Below, in pieces: positions 25,157 through 35,098 of a stretch of 47,180 nucleotides of DNA. The DNA lies in contig OMIV01000117.1 in NCBI GenBank assembly GCA_900299185.1, forward strand, positions 1 to 47,180, read 5' to 3'. Origin of the DNA: Planctomycetaceae bacterium (GTDB lineage: Bacteria > Planctomycetota > Planctomycetia > Planctomycetales > Planctomycetaceae). The position numbers and the translations under genes were made by a program. The notes under the pieces are model-generated. The model was not told the origin of the DNA. It was given only the letters and a program-made list of their open reading frames with translations, and ran no database searches. Each line of letters begins with the position of its first letter. The first letter of the stretch is position 1.

Positions 25157-26065
25157 TCAAAGATCCTCGATGTCCAAGTACGGTGCGAGTCGGTCGTAGC
25201 GGAACACCGGCCCGTCTTTGCAAATGAAGGTCGGGCCGAGTTGGCAATGGCCGCAGAAGCCCACTGCGCATTGCATGTTTCGCTCCATCGAGAGCCAAAT
25301 GTCGGACGGGTCGACTCCGCGAGCGATCAAGCCACGGGCGGTGTATCTCATCATGACTTCTGGTCCGCAGGTCAGAACGGTGGTGCGATCAGGGCGTAAT
25401 TTGAGTCGTTCGATCAGATCGGGGACGACGCCAATTTGGCCGGTCCAACCAGGTTCAAAGCGATCGACCGTCGTCAGCACATCAATGCCTTGCTGCCGCC
25501 AGTCATCCAATTGAGCCGGATACAACCGAGTGGAGGGCGTGCGTGCTCCATAGAGCAAAGTTAGTCGACCAAGTTTGGCACGCTCACGAATCGACCACTC
25601 GATGGCCATTCGCAAGGGCGCCAGTCCGATGCCGCCGACGGCGAAGATGAGATCGCGCGGTGCATCGCTCGCACTGGTGCTAAGTATCTCCATCAACGGC
25701 CAGCCGACTCCGAAGGGGCCGCGTAGCGCCAGCTTGCCGCCGGGGCCGAGACGCTCCAACGCACCCGTGACTTGTCCGGCGGTTCTGACGGTATGCAGCC
25801 ACGCGTCACTCGCGGCGTCGTAACCGCTGACGCTAATCGCTGATTCGCCGACACCGGGCAGATAGAGCATGTTGAATTGCCCTGGCTGGCAGGTGTAAGC
25901 CGCCCGCGCCGGATCTGTGAGACGCAAGCAGTAGGTTGCGACACCGGCGTAGTCGGGTTCGATCGCAACGATCTCAGCCGAGTGAGCAGCCCACGGATTT
26001 GCCGGTGTGACGGTTGATACATGGCAGCCCGATGTCGAGCGGCACTCGGCGTTTGGAGTCGTCAT
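25157..26065 (-). CDS. hydG: Hydrogenase gamma subunit, FAD/NAD(P)-binding oxidoreductase
   Basis: Diaphorase subunit of 302 residues that passes electrons between NAD(P)H and the iron-sulfur chain. The FAD-binding barrel has [18 protein letters not shown], then GPFGVGWP. The nucleotide-binding half has [13 protein letters not shown] and TCGPEVMMR. The C-terminal 2Fe-2S site is [11 protein letters not shown] followed by a fourth cysteine in FICKDGPVF. This is the PyrK/sulfhydrogenase-gamma architecture. The start overlaps the hydB stop by four bases (26062-26065). Coenzyme preference (NADP against NAD) cannot be decided from the sequence; group 3b enzymes usually favour NADP(H). Confidence 0.93.
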   Translation of the reverse strand: MTTPNAECRSTSGCHVSTVTPANPWAAHSAEIVAIEPDYAGVATYCLRLTDPARAAYTCQPGQFNMLYLPGVGESAISVSGYDAASDAWLHTVRTAGQVTGALERLGPGGKLALRGPFGVGWPLMEILSTSASDAPRDLIFAVGGIGLAPLRMAIEWSIRERAKLGRLTLLYGARTPSTRLYPAQLDDWRQQGIDVLTTVDRFEPGWTGQIGVVPDLIERLKLRPDRTTVLTCGPEVMMRYTARGLIARGVDPSDIWLSMERNMQCAVGFCGHCQLGPTFICKDGPVFRYDRLAPYLDIEDL

Positions 26066-27189
26066 GTCGAACCTCCGGCGAGCGCCACAACTTCTTCAGT
26101 CAGATCAATGCCAACGGGGCACCAGGTAATGCAGCGTCCGCAGCCGACACAGCCCGATGTTCCAAACTGCTCGTGCCAGGAACCCAGTTTGTGAGTCAGC
26201 CATTGCCGATAACGCGAACGAATTGAATTCCTGACCGCTCCGCCATTCATGTAGCTGAACTCAAGATTGAAGCACGAATCCCAAACTCGCTCTCGTTCGA
26301 CGCGCGTCATGTCGAGGTCGGTGACTTCGTGAACCGAGCTGCAAAAACATGTCGGGCAGACCTGAGTGCAATTCGTGCAAGACAAGCAGCGTTCTGCGAC
26401 TTCGCTCCAGCGCGGGTGTTGCAGGTTCCCGAGCACGGTGTCGCGAGCGGTTTCTCGCGGCATCTGTCGCTGTTGCTTTCTGGCACCACTTCGGCGTTCT
26501 TCGGCCCATTGCAGTTGCTCATCAGTGACACCGACAGTGGCGACGGTGGCGATGAGCGTGGCGCCTCGCTGACTGCCAACTTCAACAATGAAGCCGTCAT
26601 CAAGTTCTGTGAGGGCGAGATCGAAGCCGCTTGAACAGCGCGGGCCAGTGTGCATCGATTCGCAGAAGCAGGTCGGTGCTGCCTGCGTGCAGTTCACGGC
26701 AATGAGCAACGCTCGTTCGCGACGCGCGGCGTAAATCGGGTCGGTGTATGCGGCTTGCTGAAAGACGCGATCTTGGATGGCAATGGCAGCTAACTCGCAA
26801 GCTCGCACTCCCAGAAATGCGAAGCGAGGTTCGTTCGCTCCATCGTTGGCCGTTACACGCCAACCGTCCGTGGAGAGTTCCGCGAGCGACACCGTCGACA
26901 TGGGGGGAAACAAAAACTGCTTCCACGATTGCGGGCCGACGACATACCCAAAGCAGGCGTCATCTTCACGACGCTCTAATCGGTAATGGCCCGGTTCTTG
27001 TCGATCGGTCCAGCCGCGCGGCAAGTCTTGAACGGCATGGATGCGGTCGTAGCAGATTGCTCCCTGACGCAGCGTAGGACCAACGACTTCATAGCCACTC
27101 TGCTTCAGGCTGCGGATCAGATCATCCAGTCCGCTCAGTGATAAGAAGACCGATGCTCCGACTGGGGTTTGAGTGTCGGGGCCGCTCAT
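26062..27189 (-). CDS. hydB: Hydrogenase beta subunit, 4Fe-4S protein (sulfhydrogenase beta type)
   Basis: Iron-sulfur electron-transfer subunit of 375 residues. The N-terminal 230 residues have the sulfhydrogenase-beta fold with [20 protein letters not shown], and cysteines in [13 protein letters not shown]. The C-terminal part carries two ferredoxin-like motifs, [12 protein letters not shown] and [12 protein letters not shown], each of the C-x2-C-x2-C-x3-C-P form. The gene order hydB-hydG-hydD-hydA is that of the Pyrococcus furiosus sulfhydrogenase operon and of bacterial group 3b clusters. Four-base overlaps join it to the upstream cyclic-nucleotide-binding gene and to hydG. In some relatives this subunit supports sulfur or polysulfide reduction; whether it does so here is unknown. 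Confidence 0.92.
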   Translation of the reverse strand: MSGPDTQTPVGASVFLSLSGLDDLIRSLKQSGYEVVGPTLRQGAICYDRIHAVQDLPRGWTDRQEPGHYRLERREDDACFGYVVGPQSWKQFLFPPMSTVSLAELSTDGWRVTANDGANEPRFAFLGVRACELAAIAIQDRVFQQAAYTDPIYAARRERALLIAVNCTQAAPTCFCESMHTGPRCSSGFDLALTELDDGFIVEVGSQRGATLIATVATVGVTDEQLQWAEERRSGARKQQRQMPRETARDTVLGNLQHPRWSEVAERCLSCTNCTQVCPTCFCSSVHEVTDLDMTRVERERVWDSCFNLEFSYMNGGAVRNSIRSRYRQWLTHKLGSWHEQFGTSGCVGCGRCITWCPVGIDLTEEVVALAGGST

Positions 27190-27677
27190 GACCAGCCTCC
27201 TGTTGCGGCGGAAGCATCGGCATGGAAGAGATCCAACATCTGCAACCGCGTGGCCAGCAGTCTTTTCGAAAGTCCTTGAGCGATGCGTCGCATGATCTGA
27301 AAGCCGAGTTCATGATCGGCTTCGCATGCAGCCGCGAGTTCGCGACCAGAGAGTGCGAGTAACTCGACATCATCCTGAGCAATCGCCGTGGCCGTCATGC
27401 GTGAGTCGCCGACGAGGGTCGACCACGCGAGTAGCTCACCGGGACCGACCGTCAAAATGCGAGCACGACCTCGTGTGGCGATCCCCATCTCTAAGACCAC
27501 ATGCCCCGAACGCACGATGTAGAAGCCATCGTGCGAATCGCCTTCTCGGAACAAGGTCGCACCTGAAGCGAGTGATTTGGGTTGAGCGAGCGCGGCCAAG
27601 CGAGTGATCGTCGCTGCGGGAAGAGTGAGCGCGAAGGATGTTTGGCTGAGTGCCTGCGCGAGTGCTGCTGCATCCAT
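27186..27677 (-). CDS. Cyclic-nucleotide-binding domain protein heading the hydrogenase operon
   Basis: A 163-residue protein made of one CRP-type cNMP-binding beta-roll (about 20-135: LASGATLFREGDSHDGFYIV, HVVLEMGI, GPGELLAWSTLVGDSRMTAT) and a helical end, without a DNA-binding HTH. The phosphate-binding cassette is partial (GELLAWSTL and S-R-M-T-A in place of the usual G-E-x-x-L and R-T/S-A), so nucleotide binding is uncertain. It overlaps hydB by four bases and is the first gene of the operon. GGAG lies about nine bases before the ATG. Such proteins often accompany group 3b hydrogenases and may control the enzyme post-translationally rather than transcription. Confidence 0.85.
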   Translation of the reverse strand: MDAAALAQALSQTSFALTLPAATITRLAALAQPKSLASGATLFREGDSHDGFYIVRSGHVVLEMGIATRGRARILTVGPGELLAWSTLVGDSRMTATAIAQDDVELLALSGRELAAACEADHELGFQIMRRIAQGLSKRLLATRLQMLDLFHADASAATGGWS

Positions 27678-27894
27678 CTGAAAAACTCCGACTAACTCTC
27701 GGTCTGTTTGCGATAAGGCGACGTCATGACGACTACCGATCTCACTGGGCCATTATGGATTGGTGCAACGTCGATGCGACCTTGGAACACATCGCGAGCA
27801 TAGCAACCAACCGTGGTTTGCTGACGATGCTCATGCATGGCAAGTCACGTTCCGGCTGAAGTTGGCTCATGCTCAACCGAGTTTCCGAGCGTGC

Positions 27895-27908
27895 TTCGAT
27901 GCATCGAA
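27895..27908. promoter_or_regulatory. 14-base perfect palindrome upstream of the hydrogenase operon
   Basis: TTCGATGCATCGAA reads the same on both strands. It is about 220 bases before the first hydrogenase-operon start and 60 bases after the MFS gene stop. Its size suits a dimeric repressor or activator site, but no matching regulator is recognised and chance occurrence is possible. The rest of the 289-base spacer shows no clear promoter. Confidence 0.25.
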
Positions 27909-27966
27909 TGACAAGTCTCTCGCAACTCGTGCTATGCCGCGCGGTAAGGGTGCGAAGCTGACTCAA

Positions 27967-29205
27967 TCACAGCCGGCCAAAGCGTCGCAGCTTGGGAGCG
28001 AACTGAGAGGTCAATGCCACGACGATGAGCGTGCCGACTCCGCCGCTAACGATCGAGGTCACCGTTCCGAAGTACTTGGCGACAAGTCCTGATTCAAAGC
28101 CGCCTAACTCATTCGAGGCACCGATGAAGAGTCCATTCACTGCAGAGACTCGGCCGCGCAGCTCGTCGGGAGTCAGCCGTTGCACCAACGTGTGACGGAT
28201 CACGACGCTGATGTTGTCGAAGGCTCCGCCAAGAAACAGCATCGCCAGCGCGACGGGGTATGACGTCGTTCGACCGAAGACAATCGTGGTCACTCCAAAG
28301 CCAACGACCGACCATAGCAAGGTTCGGCCTGCTCGTTCGATCGGCGGCAGGTGCGCCAGAGACAGGCCCATGAGCAATGCTCCAATGGCCGGGGCGGCTC
28401 TCATCCAACCCAAGCCCAGCGGGCCCACATGCAGAATCTCTTTGGCGAAGACGGGTAGGAGTGTCGTCGCTCCTCCCAGCAGCACCGCGAACATGTCCAA
28501 CAAGATGGCCGACAACACGACTTGCTGCTGACCGAGGAAACGCAGGCCACCCATCAGGTCTCGCCAACTGATGCTGTTGCTGGAGGATGTTTGAACGGTT
28601 TGCACTTTCACAAACGACAGCGCAACTACGAGGCTGAGGGCCGCAAACACATCCAACAAATAAACCAACGCCGGAGTCTTCGTGACGGCAACCAGCAGTC
28701 CGCCAGCCGCAGGTCCGAGGGCTGCGGAGAAATGAAAACCGCTGGTGTTCCAGGTAACGGCGTTGGGGAATTGCTCGGCCGAGACGATTTGCGGGACGAG
28801 AGATCCCTTCGCGGGTTGCAAGAACGCACGAGCCGTTCCAGTCAGCGCGACGCACAGGAACATCCAGCGATAGTCAGCATCGAAGTACGAAACCGCAGCC
28901 AGTCCGAGCGACGAGGCCGCAATCAAGCACGCGGCCAACATCACGATGACTTTGCGATTGAACCGATCAGCCACATGCCCGGTGATCAAGACGAAGCACA
29001 GCACTGGCAAGAACTGCACGAGTCCCACCAGTCCCAAGATGAACTCGTCCTTCGTGCGTTCATAAAGGTCGAAGCCCACAACCGTGGTCTGCATTTGAAA
29101 GCCAAACACCGACAACACATGCCCGATGAAGAAGCGGCGATAGTTGGCGACTCGCAGAGCGGCATACGGATCATGAGGTGCTGTGGGCGGCGATGAATTG
29201 GTCAT
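27967..29205 (-). CDS. MFS transporter (EntS/MFS_3-like exporter)
   Basis: Inner-membrane secondary transporter of 412 residues with 12 predicted helices. The N-terminus PYAALRVANYRRFFIGHVLS and the loop GHVADRFNRKVIVM (the MFS motif A position) match the MFS_3 group that includes enterobactin exporter EntS and macrolide-efflux-like proteins. A second loop, LTPDELRGRVSAVNGLFIGASNE, is also typical. Substrate is unknown. It reads toward the hydrogenase operon on the same strand but is separated by 289 bases, so it is probably a separate unit. Confidence 0.9.
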   Translation of the reverse strand: MTNSSPPTAPHDPYAALRVANYRRFFIGHVLSVFGFQMQTTVVGFDLYERTKDEFILGLVGLVQFLPVLCFVLITGHVADRFNRKVIVMLAACLIAASSLGLAAVSYFDADYRWMFLCVALTGTARAFLQPAKGSLVPQIVSAEQFPNAVTWNTSGFHFSAALGPAAGGLLVAVTKTPALVYLLDVFAALSLVVALSFVKVQTVQTSSSNSISWRDLMGGLRFLGQQQVVLSAILLDMFAVLLGGATTLLPVFAKEILHVGPLGLGWMRAAPAIGALLMGLSLAHLPPIERAGRTLLWSVVGFGVTTIVFGRTTSYPVALAMLFLGGAFDNISVVIRHTLVQRLTPDELRGRVSAVNGLFIGASNELGGFESGLVAKYFGTVTSIVSGGVGTLIVVALTSQFAPKLRRFGRL

Positions 29206-29401
29206 GCCGGTTTATTGAGCAACCTCCAGATTGGGGCAACGTCGTTTCTACGGTGCTGCGATTCGCCAACTAAGAACGGTCATTCGCTCGCCTTGGTTTC
29301 GGCGGTTCTGAGTTGCCTGGATGCCGCGCGATCGTTTTTGCAGCCGAGTTCTGGTCGCGGGGATTCACCCGAAGGAAACATCATGCGAAGAGGCTATGCA
29401 A

Positions 29402-29713
29402 TCAGAAGATCGAGGATATCGCGTTGATGACGATCTCTGAGACAACTCCATCAACCTGGCTTCGTGTTCCCATGACGGCAACCCAAAGACAGAGACAACT
29501 CGCCGCCAACAAGGCGCAACCGCCTCCAACTCCCAGCCAAAGATTCAATGGCCAGCACAGTCGAACGACCTCAAGTCCGGCGAGTCCCAACACGAGGCCC
29601 AAGAGTCCAACCAACACACGAAAGAACGCCCAACAACCACGAGATATAGGCCGATTCGTGCTCTCGATGGCTTCGTCGTCACATATGTCTGAACGATCCA
29701 TTTGGCCGACCAC
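29402..29713 (-). CDS. Small two-helix membrane protein downstream of spoVG
   Basis: A 103-residue frame starting at GTG (29713), or at the ATG four codons later. It is not a recognised family. It has a polar N-terminus of about 27 residues and then two hydrophobic helices (FFRVLVGLLGLVLGLAG and GVGGGCALLAASCLCLWVAV) separated by a short loop. It starts 26 bases after the spoVG stop on the same strand, which supports cotranscription, but no strong ribosome binding site is visible. The two-helix pattern makes it more credible than chance, though it could still be spurious. Downstream, 29206-29401 holds nothing recognisable. Confidence 0.5.
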   Translation of the reverse strand: MVGQMDRSDICDDEAIESTNRPISRGCWAFFRVLVGLLGLVLGLAGLEVVRLCWPLNLWLGVGGGCALLAASCLCLWVAVMGTRSQVDGVVSEIVINAISSIF

Positions 29714-29739
29714 TTTTGACGATTAGCCCATGCGAGAAT

Positions 29740-30366
29740 TCATCGCACGCCAATTCCGAAGCCTTCGTCGAAGCCGCTTTCCCAGGTGTGCTCGGCAGTG
29801 ACGCGCGGCGACGCCGGGGCATCGAGATGATGAGGTCGATTCACGTCGCTGCTCGCTGACTCAATGTTGACGCCGACTGATGGAGCATCGAACCGCAGCA
29901 TGGCTCCTGAGCGAGTGGTCTTGGTCGGAGTCTTGAGCTTCGCAATTCGGTCCTCGCCGTAGTCGTCGTAGGTGCAAATATAGCCCGGCTGCTTGGCCAG
30001 GATTTTCTCTTTTTCCCAAGACTCCAACACTCGCCGCTGAATGGCGTCGCGGCATGACGAGTTGATCGGGTGAGCGATATCGGCATAGAGCTTCGCGCGA
30101 CCGTCTCCGTCCTTGATAGCGCGATCTTCTTCCAATTCGACGCCGCACTCGTTGCAGAAGTGGGCTCGCAGATGGTTCTTGGTTCCACAGCGCGGACAGC
30201 GATCTGTGAGCTTGCGGCTGGGCATGGCGACAAAGGCACCCTTGGAGCCCTGAATGATCTTCAGGTCTCGAATGACGAACCAGCCGTCAAAAGTAATGGA
30301 GCAGAAACCGAGCAGTCGTTCGTTGGGGTCGTCCATCAGCTTGATGCGGACTTCGGTAATCTCCAC
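29740..30366 (-). CDS. spoVG: SpoVG-family RNA/DNA-binding protein with inserted zinc ribbon
   Basis: SpoVG is a small nucleic-acid-binding regulator. Here the family core is split: [11 protein letters not shown] to FVAMPSRK (residues 1-50) gives the first part, and [20 protein letters not shown] gives the second. Between them lie about 45 residues with CPRCG and CNECG, spaced C-x2-C-x10-C-x2-C, a zinc ribbon not found in Bacillus SpoVG. A C-terminal tail of about 80 residues looks disordered. The GTG start at 30366 is chosen because AGGAGG lies seven bases upstream and the SpoVG core begins there. A longer frame would run into ispE. It follows ispE by 28 bases, the same ispE-spoVG neighbourhood that is conserved in Firmicutes. 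Confidence 0.88.
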   Translation of the reverse strand: MEITEVRIKLMDDPNERLLGFCSITFDGWFVIRDLKIIQGSKGAFVAMPSRKLTDRCPRCGTKNHLRAHFCNECGVELEEDRAIKDGDGRAKLYADIAHPINSSCRDAIQRRVLESWEKEKILAKQPGYICTYDDYGEDRIAKLKTPTKTTRSGAMLRFDAPSVGVNIESASSDVNRPHHLDAPASPRVTAEHTWESGFDEGFGIGVR

Positions 30367-30394
30367 TGCTGTCCCTCCTGAAACAAAGAGGTGT

Positions 30395-31306
30395 TTATGG
30401 CGGGCTTTCTGCCACAAACACACGACTCAGACCGCGTGCTCTGAGTCGAGCCGCAGCCGTCATGGCTGACTGGCGATTCTGACAAAGGCCGAAATAAGCA
30501 GTTCCACTTCCCGTCATCATGTGGCCCACAACGGGCAGCCGTGAAAACTCTTCTTTCAATTGCCTGACATCTGCATTGAGGCTTTCAGCAGGAGGTTGCA
30601 GAGAGTTCCGCAGTTGTTGCGAGGCTCGTTGCAAGTCACCGCGTTGCAGGGCCTGGAGTAACTCGCGAGCGCCGCGAGGTTCCGCTTCTGGTCGGCAGTG
30701 GCGATACACCAACGCAGTCGACAGCCCGCTGTCTGGTCGCGCCACAACGAAATACAACCTTAGAGGCAACGGACACGGCTCCAGGATTTCTCCTCGGCCT
30801 CGGCATGTTGCCGCCGACGCAGATGACAGAAAGAAGCAGACGTCGCTTCCGATCTCTGACGCTAAACGCCGCAGTTCGATTTCGCTGAGTCCCAACTTCC
30901 AGATTAGGTTGAGAGCGAACATCACTGCAGCAGCGTCACTTGAACCGCCCGCCATTCCCGCCGCAGCCGGGATTCGCTTAATGAGGTCGATGTGAACGCC
31001 GCGTTGGACTCCGCAACGACTTCGCAGCAACTCGGCTGCTCGTACTACTAGGTTGTCCCGAGTTTCTGGGACTTCGTCTCTGGCTCTATTCGTCCTCGAA
31101 AGGATTGCACCAGCATGCTGACACCGCAGGGTGATTTCTCCGGATGACTCCTCGTTTAAGATCAACGTGTCGAACAAATTGATGGCGACCATGACTGTTT
31201 CTAAGTCGTGATAACCATCCGCTCGTTTGCCTAAGACTTCCAAGAACAAGTTGAGCTTCGCCGGAGCTTGCACGACCCAACCGAAACCGGATTGCCGGAG
31301 CCGCAT
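30395..31306 (-). CDS. ispE: 4-diphosphocytidyl-2-C-methyl-D-erythritol kinase (IspE)
   Basis: GHMP-family kinase of 303 residues in the MEP route to isoprenoids. It phosphorylates the 2-hydroxyl of CDP-methylerythritol. [20 protein letters not shown] is the family N-terminus with the catalytic lysine. The ATP loop is [16 protein letters not shown], and [12 protein letters not shown] holds the catalytic aspartate. The C-terminal motif [11 protein letters not shown] is the third GHMP motif. It is the first gene of an ispE-spoVG(-small membrane protein) unit on the minus strand. The 281-base spacer 31307-31587 separates it from the divergent SNF2 gene and should hold both promoters, though no clear boxes were seen. 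Confidence 0.94.
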   Translation of the reverse strand: MRLRQSGFGWVVQAPAKLNLFLEVLGKRADGYHDLETVMVAINLFDTLILNEESSGEITLRCQHAGAILSRTNRARDEVPETRDNLVVRAAELLRSRCGVQRGVHIDLIKRIPAAAGMAGGSSDAAAVMFALNLIWKLGLSEIELRRLASEIGSDVCFFLSSASAATCRGRGEILEPCPLPLRLYFVVARPDSGLSTALVYRHCRPEAEPRGARELLQALQRGDLQRASQQLRNSLQPPAESLNADVRQLKEEFSRLPVVGHMMTGSGTAYFGLCQNRQSAMTAAARLRARGLSRVFVAESPP

Positions 31307-31587
31307 GAGACGCCATTCTCGTGAACTCGCTCAGCCTGATCGTCAACGCATCGCAACGGCCCAGGAGAGCAATGGGCCGAGATAACAAACAGGCGCAAGG
31401 GCACAAACTTCACTCTGCACCGATTCTTTTCGATGCTAGGCCAGCCCTACCAACTGGTCAATATGGTTTTTCTTGGCTATCAGAGCGTTGCGGCGATCCC
31501 TGTAGGTCACCTTCTGAAGCAGTTATCGCGGCAGGTCTGGTCGTGCGAACGATCGAATCATGGTCGCGCGATCGAGGTGGATGAGCG

Positions 31588-34500
31588 ATGGCTGAGCAAC
31601 GGAATGATATGGGCCGGTATTTCGACAGCGTCGTTGTCGCGCTCCAACAGATGCGGGATCTGCATGACAGTTACTTCAGCATCAGCAACGGTTGGCGACT
31701 TCTCGATGTCGACTTCCAACACTTCGATCATGAAACCTGGACGCTTTCATTCGACGTCTTGTCTGATTTTAGACGCGATGAAGACTGCGTGGTTCAAGTG
31801 CGGTTGGTCGAACCGGGAATCGAAACGGGAATGATTTCGACGAGATGCTTATCGCGTCGTTGTGAGAAAAATCGACGAGGCTGCATTCACACATTCGCCG
31901 TCGTGCAGCGGTTACTGAATCGCCTCAAACAGCCCAACGACGAAGTGCGAATGCTGATTCAGTCAGGTGGCACATCAAAACCGTCGCCGCTCTTTAACAA
32001 GCTCGACAAGTTGCTCGATCTGCAGTCGCGGTTGGTAGAAACCGAAGCGACGAAAACGCCGATGGATCGTCGTCTCGTGTGGCGAGTCTCTGCTCACGCA
32101 TCGATCTACTCCGGTAGCGTCACGATTGATGTCGCTCCGTATCAGCAGATTCTCAAGAAGGACAACATCAACTGGCGCAAGGGCACAAAGATCGGTCTCG
32201 ATAGCCTTTCATATTGCGACTTGTTGGATGGCCCTCAGGATGAAGCCGTGAAGGCTTACATCACTCAGAATCCAGCTCATTATCGATTTGGAATGAGCTA
32301 TGGCACAGGGCGAGCGTCAGTTGAAATCTTGGAACGGTTAGCGGGCAGTAACCGAGTTTTCTTTTACGACGGAGAAGAGGATCTCCCGGTTGAAGTATTG
32401 GCAGGCGAACTCGGTTTGAAGTGCGAACTCAACGAGGATTGTTTGACCGTTCATCCGATGTGCTCGGGCCGAAAGGTCGATGCTCAGCACCACTTGTCTG
32501 CTTACGATCGCAGTCGCATCTTGGCAATTGGCGGTGAGTCGATTCAGGTGATTCGAGCGAAGACCGATGCATTCCGAGACTTCGCTATCGATCTCTTGAA
32601 GATGCCGGTCACATCGCCCATTGCTCAAGCTTCTGACCTGCTTGCAAGGCTCGCTCAACTGAGCGTGACGATGCCCATCAAATTGCCAGAGCAGCTTGTG
32701 GTGTCCGATATCGCGACGGATCAACGCACTCACTTAGAGCTGATCCCAACTAAACCCTCTGGCTTAATTGCCCGCCTGCGTGTGCGGCCAATCGAGTCAC
32801 TGCCTCCGATGCTGCCTGGAGATCAACGCTTACCCACACACATCGTTGATGGTGACAAAGTGCACCGGGTCGCTCGTCATGTGGATGCCGAAGTAGCGCG
32901 AGCTTCTGAGTTAGCAACGGAACTCAATCTTCGTCGCTTCAGTTCGCTGACGGATTGGGATTACCGATTGATCAACGAAGAGCAGATCCTCGACTTCGTT
33001 GGCGAATTGACCGAACGACAGCATCGACGGTTGGCGGAAGATGTATCACAGAACGCAGCCAACACATTGTCGACGACGATGATCGGAAGGTCTTCGACGC
33101 CCCCATCAGTTCTTGAAGCAGACAAGACGAAAGCGTTTGGAGTCATCCCCGAGACGAACGATTTGAAAGTCGTTTGGCCGCAGGGTGGCGAGCTGCGAGT
33201 CACCAGCGAGATCAATTCGTCCGCGCTGCAACTTGCTGTCGAAGAGAACGAAGACTGGTTTGGCGTGTCGGGGATGATTCACATCGACGGCCACAAACTT
33301 CCGTTGATCGACTTGCTACGTGCCATGAAGGCGGGGCGGCGAGTGGTCTCGTTAGGGCAGGGCTTGTTCGCTCGGATCTCCGACGAGTTCTATGACCGCT
33401 TGTTGGCGATTGGTGATGTCGTGCATCAGACCTCGCAGGGGCTTGAAGTCGACATCACAGCAGCTCCGGTGTTGAGCCAACTCGTCGACATCAAAGAGAG
33501 CCTGCAGCTCTGTGAAACGTGGAAGAAGTTGTTGTCGAGCTTAGATCCGTCGACGGCAGTGGAGCGCGACCCACCCATCAGCTTGTCAGCTGAATTGCGT
33601 GAATATCAGTTGGACGGCTTTCGCTGGATGATGCGGCTTTCGAATTGGGGCGTTGGTGGTTGTCTGGCTGACGACATGGGCTTGGGCAAGACCGTGCAAG
33701 CATTGGCTCTGATGCTGAACCGGATCGAAGAAGGGCCGACGCTGGTGATTGCACCGCTATCAGTTGGATTCAACTGGCAACGAGAAGCATCGCGATTCGC
33801 GCCTTCGCTGAATGTGCGACTTTATCGCGACAGCAATCGTAACGAGGTCCTCAAAGAGATCGGAGCAGGTGATGTCGTCATCGTCAGCTACGCGCTCTTT
33901 CAACGAGACGCTGAAAAGTTCTGGGACGTTGAATGGGGCACGCTTGTCTTAGACGAAGCGCAAAACGTGAAGAACGCCGCCACCAAGACCGCTCGCGCCG
34001 TGCGAGACCTCCATGCCAAGTGGCGACTCGCGCTGACCGGCACGCCCATCGAAAACCGGCTCAGCGAATTGTGGTCGCTGTTTCGCGCCATCAGTCCGGG
34101 CTTGTTCGGAAGTTGGGAACGCTTCCGCGAACGATTCGTGACTCCTATCGAGAAGTCGAATGACGGTCGCCGCCGTTACGCATTGGCTCGGCTCGTGAAG
34201 CCGTTCATTTTGCGGCGGACCAAGAACGAAGTGCTGACGGAGCTGCCCCCTCGAACCGAGGTTCAAACAACGGTCGAACTCTCGGACGAAGAGCGGGCGT
34301 TGTACGAGGCAGCTCGAGTGCGCATCGTCGCCGAGTTAATGGGCCTTGATTTCGAAAACTCCAACGAGAGTCGCTTTCAGGTTTTGGCAGGGATCACGAA
34401 GTTGCGACAGCTCGCCTGTCATCCGCGCTTGTGTGACAAGAAGTGGAAGAAAAGTTCCGCCAAGCTCGACGCCTTGATGGAGCTCGTTGACGAACTGCGC

Positions 34501-35055
34501 GGCGAGCAGCATCGAGCTCTGGTCTTCAGCCAGTTCACTTCGCATCTCAGCATCGTGCGGGAAGCGTTCGACGAGGCAGGCATCAACTACCAATACCTTG
34601 ATGGCAGTTCGACAACCAAGCAGCGAGTCGCAGCGGTCGATGCCTTTCAAAGTGGTCAAGGCGATATCTTCTTAATCTCGCTCAAGGCCGGTGGCACGGG
34701 TCTCAATCTGACGGGAGCCGATTACGTCATTCATCTCGACCCGTGGTGGAATCCAGCGGTTGAAGATCAAGCCACAGACCGTGCTCATCGTTATGGCCAA
34801 ACTCGACCGGTGACGGTCTATCGCTTGGTCGCAAAGGACACGATCGAAGAGAAAATCATCGCGCTGCACGATCGCAAACGCGAGTTGGTTTCGAGCGTAC
34901 TCGAAGGTTCCGATGAAGCGGCAAAGTTGTCGACAGCAGAACTCGTCGACCTGATTAAGACTTCGGGATCAGCTGCCTATCCGGCAAGTGAAGAAGTTGT
35001 TGAGCCTGTCAAACCACGTCGAGGTCGCTCGAAGAAAGTCTCGATTGCCGAGTAG
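31588..35055 (+). CDS. SNF2-family DNA-dependent ATPase with SWIM-like N-terminus
   Basis: Large cytoplasmic ATPase of 1155 residues. The N-terminal half includes a degenerate zinc motif, C87-x4-C92-x6-C99-x-H101 followed by FAVVQRLL, resembling the C-x-H half of a SWIM finger, and a long region of unknown fold. The Snf2 core occupies about 680-1120: DDMGLGKT (Walker A), VLDEAQNVKN (DEAQ box), LTGTPIENRLSELWSLF, VFSQFTSHL, ISLKAGGTGLNLTGAD and DRAHRYGQTR. A lysine/arginine-rich end follows. This is the RapA/HepA-distant bacterial SNF2 type of no defined role; it probably remodels DNA- or RNA-polymerase-protein complexes. GAGGTGG lies just before the ATG. Confidence 0.92.
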   Translation: MAEQRNDMGRYFDSVVVALQQMRDLHDSYFSISNGWRLLDVDFQHFDHETWTLSFDVLSDFRRDEDCVVQVRLVEPGIETGMISTRCLSRRCEKNRRGCIHTFAVVQRLLNRLKQPNDEVRMLIQSGGTSKPSPLFNKLDKLLDLQSRLVETEATKTPMDRRLVWRVSAHASIYSGSVTIDVAPYQQILKKDNINWRKGTKIGLDSLSYCDLLDGPQDEAVKAYITQNPAHYRFGMSYGTGRASVEILERLAGSNRVFFYDGEEDLPVEVLAGELGLKCELNEDCLTVHPMCSGRKVDAQHHLSAYDRSRILAIGGESIQVIRAKTDAFRDFAIDLLKMPVTSPIAQASDLLARLAQLSVTMPIKLPEQLVVSDIATDQRTHLELIPTKPSGLIARLRVRPIESLPPMLPGDQRLPTHIVDGDKVHRVARHVDAEVARASELATELNLRRFSSLTDWDYRLINEEQILDFVGELTERQHRRLAEDVSQNAANTLSTTMIGRSSTPPSVLEADKTKAFGVIPETNDLKVVWPQGGELRVTSEINSSALQLAVEENEDWFGVSGMIHIDGHKLPLIDLLRAMKAGRRVVSLGQGLFARISDEFYDRLLAIGDVVHQTSQGLEVDITAAPVLSQLVDIKESLQLCETWKKLLSSLDPSTAVERDPPISLSAELREYQLDGFRWMMRLSNWGVGGCLADDMGLGKTVQALALMLNRIEEGPTLVIAPLSVGFNWQREASRFAPSLNVRLYRDSNRNEVLKEIGAGDVVIVSYALFQRDAEKFWDVEWGTLVLDEAQNVKNAATKTARAVRDLHAKWRLALTGTPIENRLSELWSLFRAISPGLFGSWERFRERFVTPIEKSNDGRRRYALARLVKPFILRRTKNEVLTELPPRTEVQTTVELSDEERALYEAARVRIVAELMGLDFENSNESRFQVLAGITKLRQLACHPRLCDKKWKKSSAKLDALMELVDELRGEQHRALVFSQFTSHLSIVREAFDEAGINYQYLDGSSTTKQRVAAVDAFQSGQGDIFLISLKAGGTGLNLTGADYVIHLDPWWNPAVEDQATDRAHRYGQTRPVTVYRLVAKDTIEEKIIALHDRKRELVSSVLEGSDEAAKLSTAELVDLIKTSGSAAYPASEEVVEPVKPRRGRSKKVSIAE

Positions 35056-35098
35056 AAATCCAGCTTGCTCGATGATGCGAATTCTCCGCGCTCTCGGT

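Noticed and set aside
27742-27966. A 74-residue minus-strand frame between the MFS gene and the hydrogenase operon
   Set aside because: No ribosome binding site, no protein-like pattern, and it spans the presumed promoter region.
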